Program-made: the position numbers and the translations under genes | In this document: one piece after another, positions 35,601-50,600 of the stretch | How positions within the stretch are numbered: position 1 is the first letter of the stretch | Layout of the letters: every line of letters starts with the position of its first letter | Notes under the pieces: generated by a model | Database searches by the model: none | Seen by the model: only the letters and a program-made list of their open reading frames with translations | Told to the model about the DNA's origin: nothing | Origin: Dendronephthya gigantea | Lineage: Eukaryota; Cnidaria; Anthozoa; Malacalcyonacea; Nephtheidae | Reading direction: 5' to 3' | Length of the DNA stretch: 64,000 nucleotides | Assembly: GCF_004324835.1 (NCBI RefSeq) | Contig: NW_021163086.1 | Span: 1,045,001-1,109,000 of the forward strand

Positions 35601-38600
35601 TTTGCAACTTGCAATTATGAATATTTTGAAGTCATTTTCAAAATTGACATGAGAAGACATCATTTGTGATAAGATCATAAGAACAAAAAAGTGTCCACGA
35701 GCCGCTGGGACGAGTGTACCTATTACTGAACAGATAACGGTTAAATTGACTTGTTTTACATAATAATAAAATCGAAAATATCCCCAAATTATAAGGAGGC
35801 AAAGAGTTTTTGTTTTCCCCATTTTTGCCGGTAAACCATGGCTCTCAGCAATGAAATTGCTTGAATTCTTAACGTGATTTTATAAACGAATATATCTCTG
35901 CATGTATGCATAATAAGGTGAACTTTCCATTATGATCGTCTTCCAGGAGTCAGTTAGTGTATAGAATTTTGATCGACTAGCGAGATCCATGACTGCGAAT
36001 TACTTTATTCCCATGCATATTCAGCCCCATTTTTTGCGGGTTTTATGATTTTCATGCATGACGCAGCGCCTTTAGTCTATGTTCCATGCAACATTTTATA
36101 CTTTGGTAAAAATGCAACGTCGCTTAAATTCTCTTTCATTAGTGAGGAAAGGATGGAATTCATTCGTAGAAAATATGTACTTCGGATGTATCGTCATGTT
36201 TCAGCCAAGTATGGTGACGCCGTTCAACTTGGAGAGGTAAAACGATTATAATAACTGGCAATTGATTTGATTGACGCAACAAGATATTTGAGGACTCCGG
36301 TGTAAATACTTTTTGCCTAGCTGTCCCAGCGGTTGGCAAGGTGTCTATGACTCGAAATTTGCACGACCTCACACTTTCGTTAAGCTCCCTAAATTATTTA
36401 ACAATTTTTTGTAGACATTTTTTATTATGCCCTATATACGTATACTGCGCATGTCTTACTAGGTTATATAATGTTTCACCAAAGAGCTGCACCCAAGTAA
36501 TGTGTTTTCACAGAAAAAAATTATTTTTTTCGACATTTTGCAGGAGTTGAAGCGCTCCGTGCGAACGAACAATATTGAAAAGACAATGCAATTGGTGTTT
36601 TGTGGCGCCGATGTAAGTATATGCAGTTTGTTATAGTTTTCGCATAGATATATCCGTAAACTAACGAAAGCAAAGTTGAGGGGTCGGTACTTTCCTGTTT
36701 ATGAACAAGCTTTGCTATTGGTTGATGATAACAATAAAACACAATGAACTATACAAATTTAGTTTGATATATTTGCGAAAAACAGAAACGTGATAACGGA
36801 AGTACAGTAAAAATTCTAAGTTCTATAGTTTCGCCATGCATAGGTGTATTCATGCAGGCATTGAAAATACAACAGAACAACAGAAACCGTTTAAAAAATT
36901 AATGAACAAGCTGAGAACAGCTTGTTACCTGGAAACCATTTGTTGAAACAGACTCTATGCATATATATATAGTCCTTTCAAACACAATGAGGAATTACAA
37001 GTACTATCGATATCTTGAATTTTAAACTTGCTTTATTCCTCGGGGTCTGCTTCTTTTTTTATAATTCTTGAAATTGCCAACTGCACGTGGTTTAGAATAG
37101 GTTTGCATACCGTTCATGCTACAAATTGTGTGTTGTTACGTGTGTGGGGGTATATATATATATGCTGTTTGCATATTGAATTCTGTTTCATTGTGGTCTG
37201 AATCGGTCATCGAAGATCAAAAATGCACATTAAATTGGTTAATAATCCTTAGTTTTCAGTAACAGGAAACCTTACAAAAGACTATTTCTTTATCATTGTA
37301 GGTCAAATACATATCAAGCGATGGTTCCGAGACTCGAACTCGTAAGTTATTTGGCTTATTCTAATTTCTGCCCAATGGACAATTTCCCTACTAAACCTAA
37401 CTAAAGTACAAAAGATTTCATTAGTAAAAGTTGAAAGTTTTGTCGCGAAATACCGCAAAGTTTGAAAAAGATGGCCGTGCAAAGCCTTACCACTAATTTA
37501 ATACTAATTTATACAAAATTTACTAGCTTCACGCTGCGATATTTTTCGTATAATATGCCTATTTCAACATATTTCAACCGAACTTTCCAATTTTACTAAT
37601 TGGGGTTGATGCATGTACCAAAATGTCAAGCATAGCCATTCGGCCAATGTTTTCTAAATATTGCTAAAATGTTCACTTTTTTTAGCCTACGAATTAGCTG
37701 AGGATGCTAAACAAGAACTTCAAATGGTAATTGCAACAATAGGATTATTTCTATAGGGTCATTTTTTGGGGGACACCTTGTACACTGGCGGTCAAAAAGA
37801 ACTGCTGAAAAAGTGAAAAAAATACTCTCAAATGAACGTAACTGCATGTCCCTCTAACAACATATACGAGTAAATATCGACTAGATTACATGCTAAGCTA
37901 TATGAAATATTAATATTTTGTTGACCCTCCTTTGCGGCATGGCATACGTTCTGTTAAGGTGGTGATCTTAGTTAGAGGAACACATAAATCATGGACGCTT
38001 TGTGAATTAACTCATCTCTTGCACTATCCTTTTGATATTGTCCCACAGATTTTTAATAGGGTTAACGTATTTGACTGTGCAGACCAATCCATTTCTGTCA
38101 CTCCCTCTTCCTGAAACCATTGTTTGACTATCTTGGAGGTGTGGCAGGTTGCATTACATTATTGAAATATTGCTTGGAATAAAAGAATTATTCAATATGT
38201 CTGTGAAGCCTTTATGAATTTGTGTCTAAGCAGTTCTTTTTGTCCGCTAGTGTATATTAAAACATTGATCGTCACGATTCCTATTACATACAGTAATAGG
38301 AACATTTTAGCAGTTCTTTTTGACTGCCAGCTAGTGTATATAAAACTAATAATGAAAATTAATCTCGTGCTTAATTACAATATTTCGTAGGAATTTCTGA
38401 TGCAAAATGGAGCGGTAAATTCTGGTATGTAACTGCGTAGTTACTCGCTCGTATTGCAACGTGATTTTTCGTTTCTTTTAGGATGAGCATAGGAATCCCA
38501 ATAAATATTTTTGATATATCTTATCCTTCGCGATCACTGACGTCACTGAACTCACAAATCAACTGGACTAACTTTTATTTTTTCAAAAATATTTATTGGG

Positions 38601-41600
38601 ATGGTCTGAGCCCTACCGTTTCGTTTTAATTTTTCAGAACTGGAGCCTGTGCACACGCCTGAGCCATTAAACAATGATGATAACACTTACGAAACCGTAT
38701 TTGAGGTTAGTCTTGATTTTTCTGGTGCTGTAGCAGCTAGTGTACACTGTAAAACAGTTTATTCATTTAGGATTGGTCACCTTAAAAGCTTAACTAAAAA
38801 CTTGGTTAAAACAGCGAATTTTTTGGTTGTTTTAACGAAATAGAATTGATCAAGAGGGGGTAAATCTGAGACAACCGATTTCAAATTAGTTGCTTTTACA
38901 ATTGTTTTTAACAGAATAGCTTTAGTGTATAATATTATTGGGTAGTGTTTTTAATGAGCAACCTAATGTACTGTTTCACGTGTTGGCACTACTTAAGATA
39001 TATCGTCCTTCGACTTGTCGGCCCAAGTGGGAGTCGTATATATGACTGATTAAATTCAAATCACATATTCTCACTGCACTACTGGCTGCTGTTATTACTC
39101 ACCGAAGAGCCGATATACAAAGTGAGTAGCTGAGCCAATCAGATTGCGTTATGGCTCATATAAAGTGAATAGCTATATATTATAATACACGTTCTTCGGA
39201 ATTGTGAAAATGGAAAAACCATGTCAGATTGACAATTTGTATTGAAGGCCATTTTTTAACAATCAAAGAGATGCAAATTAATACTCAATAACAACCACAT
39301 TAAGCACATGCTAATTTTAGTGAAATAGTTTTGTAAAGTTTTAGTAAAGTTTTGGGAATCTTAAATGCGGTGAATATGGCCTTGCATGCAAATCATGCAC
39401 CCTTTTTCATCGCGTGCGGAAATTGCTATGCCATTTTCGATATGAGAGTTGTGGTAACAATTTCCGCTGGTGTTCTAGTATACAAAGTTCGCGAAAATTG
39501 CATAAAGCGACATGTTTCTGCGTACATTTGTAGACTATACAACATTAACAACTAAACTTTTCAATTTTAATATCTTTAGCGCGCTTTTTATTTTGACGAT
39601 ACTTTTTTAGCTATAAATTAGTGATTAGTCGATATACAATGCAAATTGCTATTAGTCTCAATTTATCTTGATGCATGCAAAACCACAGGAACAAAACTTT
39701 AATGTTGACCGGGCACTACAGTGAAAACTGAAAACGTCAACAATTTTATATTTTGAAATTTGCCCTTTTGACACTTTTTCTGTAACACGAGTTCGGCTTA
39801 GCGAAAAATTATGGTACGTGTTATATATAGACTTAAAACCAAAAGAAGATATTTTAAGTCAACATTTGGCAACATCACAGTTCACATGCATGCATGCATG
39901 TGCACCAGCTTGGCAGGGGGTGCGGTGTATACGTTTACTAATGCAAACAATCGCAAATGAAAGTCCTAAAGACTTCGGGAAATTATGAAATGACATAAGC
40001 CAAAAACCTTCTGTTCTGATGAAAAATACGCGATGAAAATGTCGTGGTACGACCTGAGGAGAGCGAAAAAGATGGAGATTGGAAAAAACATAGTCAAAAT
40101 TGAAGGTCTCCTGTGGAATTAAGTGGTTACAAAGGTTGTTATGAATGGACTACATAGATATGACTCTGCGACGCTTCTTGTCTTTCGACGGAAATTTATC
40201 ATCCCAATTTACCCAATTTCACGTAACCTGGCCTCGGATCAGGGTGGCCAGCGCGGACGATGTAAGTTGAACGAAAGAAATTACCCGTGCAAAACAAATT
40301 AAAGGCATTGCACCAAGGCATTGCTCGGAAAATAGTTAATTGTCATGCACAATATGTACATTTCTGGTTTCCCCATGCATACATATATAGTACGTGATTT
40401 TAACTTAGAAATGTCGCCTGACTGCATGCATGTAGAGCGCACTTTCTTGCACTTCTCGCAAGATAGTGATTATTTGCGAGAAACCGTGCTCCGAAATGCG
40501 GAACGGTTGAACCGAATTCTCAACCTTTTTGTTCATTAGACATTACGTATTGAAATGTGATACCGAAATTACAGTGAACCACGCTGGGTTTGTTTTACTT
40601 TGTCGAAAAAACGAAATACAATGTAGATAAACTCAGCGATTGAATCTCTGGTAGCTTAGCACAAAACGCTAGTGTACATTAGTCGTTTTCAACAATCTTA
40701 AGGTCTTGTGACACAAGGCGACGAATGCGCTAGAGTCTGCATGGTTACATGCGTGCACTGTGGAACATTTTGCATGAGACGACAACTAGTCTCTTAGACT
40801 CGTATGTGAATGGGCTCGTAGCGTGCAGCAGAATTTTTATCCAGCTAAAATCGGTGGCCAGACGACGAGGAAGAAAGATGTAGTTACAAGAATGCTTTTG
40901 ATGCTCAGGAGAAACTTTCGACATGAAAATTGGGCTGCCAAATTCAACGAATTGTGGACTGTCCACATGCACTTTACAAAACTACTTACGTGTTTTACAA
41001 AAGATACAATCGAATTTTCACTTTTTCGGAATAAAATTGAAAACAAAAATTGCCATTTTGATCAAAAACATGATTTTGATGTTTGGCATAACCTTGCCAC
41101 CTAGTGACATTCTTCCTTGAAATTTTTAATAGGATAATCGTGTTTTGCATTGTGTATAGTCTGAAAATAGCTATCTATCTATAATAACTATCGCCTGTTT
41201 CTAATAGATCGTTTAAAATTCAAGATTTAAGGCAAACCATTATAAATCAAACTTGTAAATAAATCTCATTGAAATTCACTCAAAATCAAACGGTATTTTC
41301 ACCGTCAGGATCTCCCACTCGATGCCAATATTAGTTTGATTTTGAGTGAATTTCAATGAGAATACAAGCAGGTGTAAGTTATTTATTATATATTTTAAAT
41401 TTTCAGCTGGTTTCAGTCAACAAGTATAAAGTCACACTGTTTAACGAATCATATGTCTTGTTCATTGTAGGTAAACACCACACATGAACCCGTGGTCGCT
41501 ACTGTACCTATCGTCTATGAGAAGGAGGGCTTCCTGCACAAGAAAGCACCAACTGCTGCAGTAAGTTTTGATCAGATTGAATGCATGATGACAGATAAGG

Positions 41601-44600
41601 CAACCCCAGAGCTGGGTGGCGAAGACTGGGGAGGGGATGTGAATTACGTGTATTAGATCTGAAGGGCTATATACAGCTATAAGTGTGACAGAGGAAAGGA
41701 ACAGGACTTGCGTCCCAATTGACACCTGACCCCAACATTATAACTGGACTTTACATTACACAAATAACACTTATTTGAGATTATAACTTATAATTCTAAG
41801 TAAAGCCAGGAGGGCTGTAAGAAGTTAACTTAGAAACATAATAATTACGAATGCTAACTCTGAAAGAGTTAAGCGAGCCACAGGTTTTTAGATCTGCTGG
41901 TAGACTGTTCACTATAGCTATATCAATACCTATTGATTTTAATGGTATATAAATACTCCTACAAACGCACTGGGATATGTTTTTGCTGCATGGCACCTTG
42001 CCGTTTTGAATTCTTTCTTTTTCCTGTTGCAGGTTTGGCGAAAGAGATATTTCATGTTAAAAGGGCGCGAATTGTGGTACGACAAAGGGGTAAGCCGGTA
42101 GTTTTGCTTTAAATTTATAAGGGTTGCACAAATCCCCAAGTAATCTCTGCAATTTTCAACAGTGCTTTCACATTTTTATCAACCAGGTACCAAATTATGT
42201 TCATATGATATGCATGCATGCAGCTATACGCAGCTTTGATGATTTCTGTACTGTTCGGAGAAGAATTTCTATTGTTTGCCCATGCCCTCCTAAATAATTT
42301 CTACACTATTACAAATGAGAAGAAGTGTTTGTTATGAAATAGATGCATGCACATTCATATATGGGAAATTCCCTTAGTGCTTCTGAATTTGATAATTTAA
42401 TCCTTTATGTATAGTATTAAAGAGCACTTATAGTTAGCTTTCGAGTGATGCCTCTCAAGAAAGGACCTAATTAAATTTAGTGATCATGAATTTGCCCAAT
42501 TGAATGAAAAACAAAGTGAATTGAAATTCATGCGCCGATGAGAAAGTCCATCTAATTACCAGGATGTGGTTTTCGACCAGAAATATTTCGTCCGTCACTG
42601 GATCGATGCTAACGATCCTTGTGTTGAAAATATTTATGTTGTTCATTTTCCTTATCCAACTTTCATTTCCTCATTTTTGTTTTACCTCACCTCTCACTTT
42701 GTTCCACTCCACCCCATATATCCATTTTTTAGTAATCGCAATTTCAAATTTTCTGGGTCTTATTTAAACAACTGTTTCGCCTTTTGCATCTTAGGATAAA
42801 GATGGCCATAGCTTAATCAAACTGAAGGACGTTGAAGAATATACATACAACGATTCATATTTATTAGACATTGTTACTGCAGAGAGGTAAGAGAAATGTT
42901 GGCTGTATATATATTACTTTTAAACTTTTTTGTTTTCCCCACTCACCTGCACGACCAAGCCAATTTGAGGTTTGCGGATCACTGCTTTCCAAAGAGTTAA
43001 TGTAATTAATAGAATACACATGGTTTGGAGACCACATAAAACTACAATACAACTCATTAACTATATTGAGGTACATTTAGGCAAAAAATTGTCCCTTTCT
43101 CATCACATGTCTGTTGTGTTTTGCACAGATAAAGCAATAACAATCTTATAATTACATATTTTTCAAGTCAAGGTTGAGGAGCTTAGCAAAATGAATGCCA
43201 TTGGTAAATTTGGTTAAAATACATAGACACGTGACGAGAAAGGAACCATTTTTTGGATCCAAAACCATTTGTTATCTATTAACTGTGATATAATGTTGGC
43301 ACAGAGCTAATAGGGAACCGGACGTGATGGTTATAAGAATAGCTTCGATTTCTGGCATCTTTTGCTTACCCTCACCGAACATATCGAACTACTGAGAAGA
43401 TGACCTTTTATACGTGTTTTAGTTTACTGGTTCCCATGTGAAACGTTCGGTATCGATTTTTGTGAGATCGAAGCTTGTCTTTACTTTTATTTATGTATTT
43501 CTGTGGTAAAACAGTCGCGTACGTTATCGATTCACTCAAGCTTACTCAAAAAAAAAGTTTGACATACTTCAGCGGAGAAAACGAGCTACGACTTTTGCAC
43601 TTCAACCGATTACATGAATTAAGCCTAATACGACTTTGAGGCATTAAAATAAGTAAATTTACTAACATCCAGTCCATCCTATGAATAGCAGCATGTGCTG
43701 TTCTGTTTCACAAGGACTAGCTGTTGTTGCTTCAAAATCATTACATGCGTTCAATTTCGTTAACCGGGATCATGTTAACAACCTTTTAGGCGGGCAATTA
43801 GTGGAATACATGAAACGCATACACCACATTGAATGTAATATTAAACGATTTTTTGCAGGACGTACAATTTAAGAGCAGATACGAAGGCAGACGCATTTGG
43901 TTGGTACACAGCCCTCCGAAACAAACAGGTTTGGCCATGCATGCTTACAGCTAGTTATCAACAATTTTATTACCAAGAGATGATAGAAGTTTTTGGTGGT
44001 GGGTTTCTGGCTAGCGCTGCATGGATACGGGCCTATCTTCATATTTATATAACGAAGATTTTAGACTGCTATAGTTGGTTCTTACTTAGATGGTTCTCTC
44101 GTAATTATCCAGGTATTTAGTGTTCCTCTCGAATGCCAAGAACTTGGTTCCGACGGCATACCGCACTTGGTCGCAAAGACACTTCAATTTGTGGAAACGC
44201 ACGGTAAATTTTCTCTCTTCTTCCCACAGACTCTTGTGTCCCGATCAACATTTCATAAATTCAGCTAACAAAGTGCGTTTGTTGAATACTGGAAGAGGGT
44301 GGGGGCTATGACTTGCTCAAATGCCACAACATAAAAAATAACAATTTTGGTTCTCTTGCCCAATATAACTTACGTGACATGTAAGACCACTAAGCCACTG
44401 CGATTTATTTTCTTTGTTGTTTTTCAGGTCTCGATGCAGAAGGAATTTACCGCAAAAACGGAAACAAGGCAAAAATTAAAATTTTAAAGAAACTGTTCAA
44501 CCAAGGTAATTAAGTTTATGATTTTGCATTTGACTCGCTCCGATTATTTATGCCAGGACTGGTTGACTAGCTGACAATATTCCAATCAGTTTCAGTCGGA

Positions 44601-47600
44601 TTGAGCATTGTTACATTACTGTGAATCATTTGATGTTTTGACATGAATTTTTGCAATTTTGTAATGAACATTCCGAAGTGGCAATGAAATACGTAGTAGA
44701 ATTCTTCAAGACTAAGAAATTGCATTGAGTTCTCACTGCATGATGCGAACCTTCAACGAGACTCGACTTTAATTTTCTTAGACGCCGAATCAGTGATGAT
44801 TTCTCGTGAAGAGTACGAGGCTCACGATGTCGCTGGACTTCTGAAGGAATATTTTCGTGAACTACCAGATCCGTTAATGACGGAAGACGCCTACGCACAC
44901 TTTATCACTGCAAGTATGTTGCTTGTCTTTTTCCACAGACTACATTTCAGCTCAGAGCATGGTAGCACTGACCATGGGAGATCGTTAAGTGGCTGTTGGA
45001 GCAATTATTTATTTATTTGTGTAAATTATACTTATACTAAGATGATATTTTAGCCTGTTGGTACCACGCTTTATTGGCGCACCACAGCTAAATTTGGTAC
45101 CTATACCCAAGATTGCCCATGCCCAGGCTACCAATACAAAACCAACTATGCCACACCAATAAATTGAGTAGTGTAAATAGAGCTTTTGTTTTGGTTGCTC
45201 ACTACAGGGTATATGCTTTTCCCGCCCTCTAACTATACTAAGCAAATTAAGTAATTCAATGACCACTTTGCAAATAGAATTTTCTAATATATTTCATCAA
45301 ATTAAATTCCGATTGTTGTACAGCATGGCTAGGAGTGTCATTTAGTCTCCACGTCTCGAAAGAAAATAAATGATGCGCAGTTACATGTACGCTATGCAAA
45401 CCTATTTTTTCGTTTCATGTATAGGTTTATCGCCAGATCATAACGAGAAGTTGCATATGTACAAAGATAGTCTTGCTCGGTTAGCTGAGGTGAACCGAAC
45501 CACCTTGAAGGCTGTGATTAATCACTTAATGAGGTATTGTGCTTGATCTTTTTTTTCTCAACCGCGATATCTTGTAAAACAAAATACTACTTCTCTACAG
45601 GTTAGCACGATTCAGTTTTTTCCGATCGATTTCATTTCTGACTTACGGAATGTAGTCTGTTATTGGTAAAGCAATATTGCAATGGCTTTAGTTGATTTGC
45701 AGCCCATATATGTACACTACAATTAAGTCAACAAGCAGACTATAAAACGTATATAACAGGAGCTAACTGGCAAACTGGATCCGACAAAATTGGATCGTGT
45801 GAACAGACCCAGCTAGGCACTTACTGTGAAGACGGAGATACTACTATTTAAGATCGCTGCGATTCAGTTAGATATATGTTATATAAAAACCGTCATTTTC
45901 TTGTGTTTTTTATCTTTTCAGAGTGTCCTCGCACTCGCAACAAAACAAAATGAAGCTGGAAAATATTTCCCTCATATTTGGGCCAACGCTCATGTCAAAC
46001 GCAGAGGTGCGTATTCTTTTACCATACATCTCAGTAATATCCTTTATATATTCTATCGATTTATTTTTACAGTTTTCCTTGATAAATAATTCCTCTTTGC
46101 AGTATCGATACTTCATGAAGTTACCGTAAATTTTACATTGAGAATAAGTTTAACATTTTGAAATGCGATTTAAATGCTTCACATTTTTGAAAATTAACTG
46201 GCTGTAGGAAAACAGGGCTGCTGGATTTTCATTTTTAGCTCACTCTAAAATTGTAGCTTTAGCATTATTTACGTGCATGCATTCTCCCTTGACCAATTGT
46301 TTGGTAAATAGCTATAGTTTTATTGCTTTCGAGCATTTTTACTACGCTGGAATGAAATGACTATCCGATGAATAGCGTTGTTCAGGCTTCGTACAACCGG
46401 TTGGTGCTAAGAGAGTTGATATATGACAATTATAGTATCATGTTATATGTCTTGGTTCGAAACTGATTTTTAAGCCAAATACGACTTTGAGGCATTAAAA
46501 TAGGTAAATTCACTAAAATCCAGTCTACGAAACCGATGCTAAATGAATTTTTGTGTTTTATCTGTTTCTCGCGATTTGCCAAGCTCTTAACGAGTATTGC
46601 AATACTACGATTTTTATTTTCACCTTACAAAGATGGGAGCCATGGATACCAGCACGATCAATCAGGAATTTACCGTAATCGGTGATTTTATCACGTACTA
46701 CAAATGGTTGTTTGATGTAAGTATAAGCGTTTTTGTTTGCTCTTTCTATGAATCTATGAACATTGTTCAATAATATTTCGTTCGATTTTTACCCCAGGTT
46801 GGTGACGATGAGATGTTGAAAGATCAGGTATGCTTAATTAAATTAACAACTGCTTGAAGAATTTCTCCGCTGTTTTTAGTGCAAAGTTTCAAAGAAACTT
46901 TGCAGTATTGTGATGAGTAGGGAAATTCACATCAGTCATTCATACAGTCATAGTGTAAACTTTCCGGGGGGTAGGTTGATTTATGCCTTTAGTAACTTTT
47001 TGTACATGATCTGTAATTTAAAGTTTTTAAATCAGTTTAACTTGCTTTATTTATTAATGCACTATCACTTTAATTTGCTAAGTTCACCAAAAATTGATGA
47101 ATTTTGACCGTCACTGTAAATTTTGAAGCATTGCTTTTCCGTGGTTTGAATTTTGTTTTAAACAGATTTGCCCCCGGAACGCCCGATTTTTTCTTATACG
47201 TCGCAACTGCGCATGCGCCGTCGAGCCTTGAATATTATTCGCAATTCGCAAATCAAAATGTAAAGAAGCCAGGAGCGACGAGCATTGCTTCAAAACATTC
47301 GGGCGTAAAAATCGAGCAATTCTTTGAGAATCTACGCAATTTATCGACATATGTTATGAATTACGAGCATTCAATTCAACACAAGTATAATTTGGAAGGT
47401 TTATTCCATAAATAGAGCTAAGAGGTAGGAAGAAATGACGCTGTGTTGTTTATGTATTGATAATTTGATTGATCTCTTACACGAATATATATTATGTCAA
47501 TAGCAAGTCGGTCCTGATATTCTGCATACAGTACATAAAATGATACAATACAAAACCGAGATTTTGTGCAGTAATTAAATCATTTTGGCGGTTTACAGTA

Positions 47601-50600
47601 TTGATTATAAGTATATTGTTTTATATCAATTTACGCGTCGACGTTCCACATCATAGATATAATATGCAATGCGGTTTATTTATATTATTTACAACGCAAC
47701 TATTTTGGCTGTTCTTATGAAATGACGGATAAATTGTTGCCATCATATAAATGTAGTGAATGTAGTCACAGTTGTTTGACGAAGAAAAGAGACTAAACTG
47801 AGAAAAATCGTGCCCGGTTTACATGAGCAACTAAAATATATCCTAAGATAGGCAACTTCAATCACAATATTGAATATTGAATACTCATCCCTAAAACTCA
47901 GCTAAAATAACAAGAGAAATGAAATCTACGATAATTTTACTATACACTGACTATATTGAATGGGCCGATGCTGGACCCGCGCTGTTGACTTTTGAGAACG
48001 TTTGAAAATGACGAATTTGTTATCTAATTGGCTGTCACAACAGCGAGAACAAAAACAGGCCTGTTGTAAGTAACAAAAGTATATTAGCATGTAAATAAAT
48101 GACATATGTGTGAATTTCATGAAAGTGTACATTTTTAAATCAAATAAAACCATTCGCTATAGGGCTGCCTATGCTGCGACTAACGTGACTTCACTAACTT
48201 CAGTACTTTGAGTAATTTCCTTTTGATTTAAAATGTTTAATCTCGTTCATTATATCTTACTGGCATATGTCAAAATGTTTCTGTTGGGACAAACGTGTGG
48301 TTGCTTACAGGGCATGGAAACTTTGCACTATCCTTGGATCCCTAGTTAAAATTGTGGCCAATTACTTATGCCTGTATAGAAGAAATCTCACTCACAATCT
48401 CTCATTGAGTGTGACATAGAAATTGTTTTATCACTGATCAATCAGATAGTCTTCCTTAATAACGGAAAAATTCAAGGTAAAACATTGAAAATCAAGCTTT
48501 TATTTAAGTGAAAGTACCGCAATATAAACAAACGGACATGATTTGTTAGTGCCTTCTTCTCATATAATTCAAACAACTAAAGCAGGTACTTTTACTAGGA
48601 CTTTTACTGAACGGAGGCTACTTTTTTTACCACCTCTTGTACTAGTCAAGATTTTCAAGTTATCAGAATGTGTTAGAACCATAATTGTAATTGTACTTGT
48701 AGTTATTGCTGTGACACTTTTTCTTTTTTTCATTTAGAAAATCGCGGAGGCTATGAGCAAGTTGTCTCAACTATCTTCAATAACTTCAAAAGTATGTCTG
48801 CTATTACAGGACATAATTATAGTATTGTGAAATAGTAGACACTTGAATCGCTGGATTGTTTATTTAATTGTATCCCAATAACCAGTTAGTATTTGTCGGT
48901 ATAGTACAAATGGTGAGCTCTAAAAAAACTGGAGCGATAACTGATGGTTATTAGTACCATGAAGTCCCTTTCTATTGTTTTTGCCGGTGCGATCGTTGAC
49001 CGTAAAGACAAACACATTAGACAAAAAGCCATGAATTTGCAGTTATCCAACAAAGATGGCGAACTACATGCAAAAATATCTAAATATATTGTCTTTCAAA
49101 TACAAGTTAGACTTCTATGTATAATAAAGGAACTACAAGTGTACGCAATAATATTCTGACTAATATCTCATAACTACAAGTTAACCATGATAAGGATCAC
49201 TCTTACAAACAAGTAGTTCGTAGTATCGTCGTATCTGATCAACTTTCTGTTATTTTTACTTTTTAGAGCAATTTATGCGAGTTCAATTCATTAACGTTGG
49301 ATATATACACCCCCATTGCTGATAGTGACAGCTGCCGAATTACGGTAAGGCCTGCATTGTGATTTCAGGATTTGCACGAGAGGCCAGTATGCACAATCAC
49401 ACTTTCTCTCTCCCCGAAGACAAAAAATGTTTTGCAAAATTTGCATGTTATGCAAGGCTATATTTTCTGCGTCTCACAGCCGAAAAGAAAACCCTTTTTC
49501 CAGCTAATATCTTTTCAACAAATACAGGGTGTATAAAAGAAGACATTTCAAAATCCGTATATTGGTGAATTTTTTAATGCCTTTAAATGCACATTTGCTG
49601 AACCTTATAAACCTTTCACAAACTTTGAAACCCTGTAAAGCAATGAATGTTCGAGGAGCTATCCGTAATGAACGTCTTTCGCCAATTTCATCTAATTTCA
49701 TTTAATCTGCAGGCGGAACAAGTCGACTCAGTCGTTAGTTAACGTGCGTGTGAGAGTGAGCTTTCTGAATGCAAGTGCACGTAAGGATTTCTAATACGAT
49801 ATGTTTTTCTTCAGGTGTATTCAGACACAACTGCCAGTAAAATTTGTCAAGAATTGACATCGAAAAAAGCTATGCCACCAGATTTGAACTGGGTGTTGTT
49901 TCAAACCGTGAATGAAGAAATAGGTATGAACTTATGTCAGGAAAGAAGAGAATTTATACGACTGCCATTCCGTTTCCTGTAAAGATACAAAGATCACAAA
50001 ATCAATAATGATATCAATTACAAAAAAGACTCGCAGCATTTCAAGCATGTGACCTAATGACGTAAAATATCCAGTCAACAATTCGCTTTTTTTAAATACC
50101 ATTCGACCGCTGTACATTTTCCTGAAAGTACATTCGTTTTTTGTGATCGTGGACAGGGCCAAAATAAGATGCGAAACTAGATAATAATTTGGGTTGGTGG
50201 GTTCATATTCATGTATTCTTTCTGCCCGACGAGTTTCCTTCGTTCGTATACGCCTTTTTAAAAGAAATCCGACGGGTGGAACAGGATATATGAATATGAA
50301 AATCCCCCCTCCCAATTTTCGATTTTCGATTCGTCAAAATGAAGCCAACCAAAAAAATTGTTATTTTTAGAACGACCATTTCCCGCTTTGGAGAAAGTAC
50401 TGGACACGGTCATAGAGACTGGAAAATACACGCAACTTAGCAAGGGTAGCCGTTTGGTCGTAAAGGAAAACTATCTTGAAGACAAATTTAAAGCACACGT
50501 AAGTATAGAAAACACTTTTCTTCAACCATGCCGCACGAATTCACAGGTGATCGGAATTACGAATGCTCTGATATGCATATCGTATCGCATATGCACTCGT

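Larger units (their letters stand above)
36544..38705 (+). other. ARAP: ARAP ankyrin-like repeats (5 exons)
   Basis: Exons at 36544-36612, 37302-37341, 37686-37726, 38391-38424 and 38638-38705 (residues 923-1006). Signatures are [33 protein letters not shown] and [12 protein letters not shown], typical of ankyrin repeats after an Arf-GAP domain. For the fourth exon the donor at 38425 (tctg|gtatgt) is used rather than the nearer GT at 38415, because it restores the frame. Confidence 0.85.
41471..43928 (+). other. ARAP: ARAP PH domain 3 (4 exons)
   Basis: Exons at 41471-41560, 42033-42089, 42795-42886 and 43859-43928 (residues 1007-1109). Motifs are [29 protein letters not shown] and the closing helix [14 protein letters not shown]. 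It leads straight into Rho-GAP with no room for the extra PH domain of vertebrate ARAPs. Confidence 0.88.

Noticed and set aside
42562-42620. Possible extra ARAP exon after an AG (ccag|gatgtggttttc).
   Set aside because: Its length would break frame between exons ending at 42089 and starting at 42795, which join cleanly in the PH domain without it.
47104-47415. 103-codon open frame in ARAP intron 34.
   Set aside because: It lacks an ATG at its start, has no recognised domain and breaks the ARAP domain order if included. Only the NRF-1 palindrome within it was kept.
49525-49639. Possible MITE bounded by TACAGGGT and ACCCTGTA in ARAP intron 36.
   Set aside because: The inverted match is limited to about 8 bases, so chance is likely.
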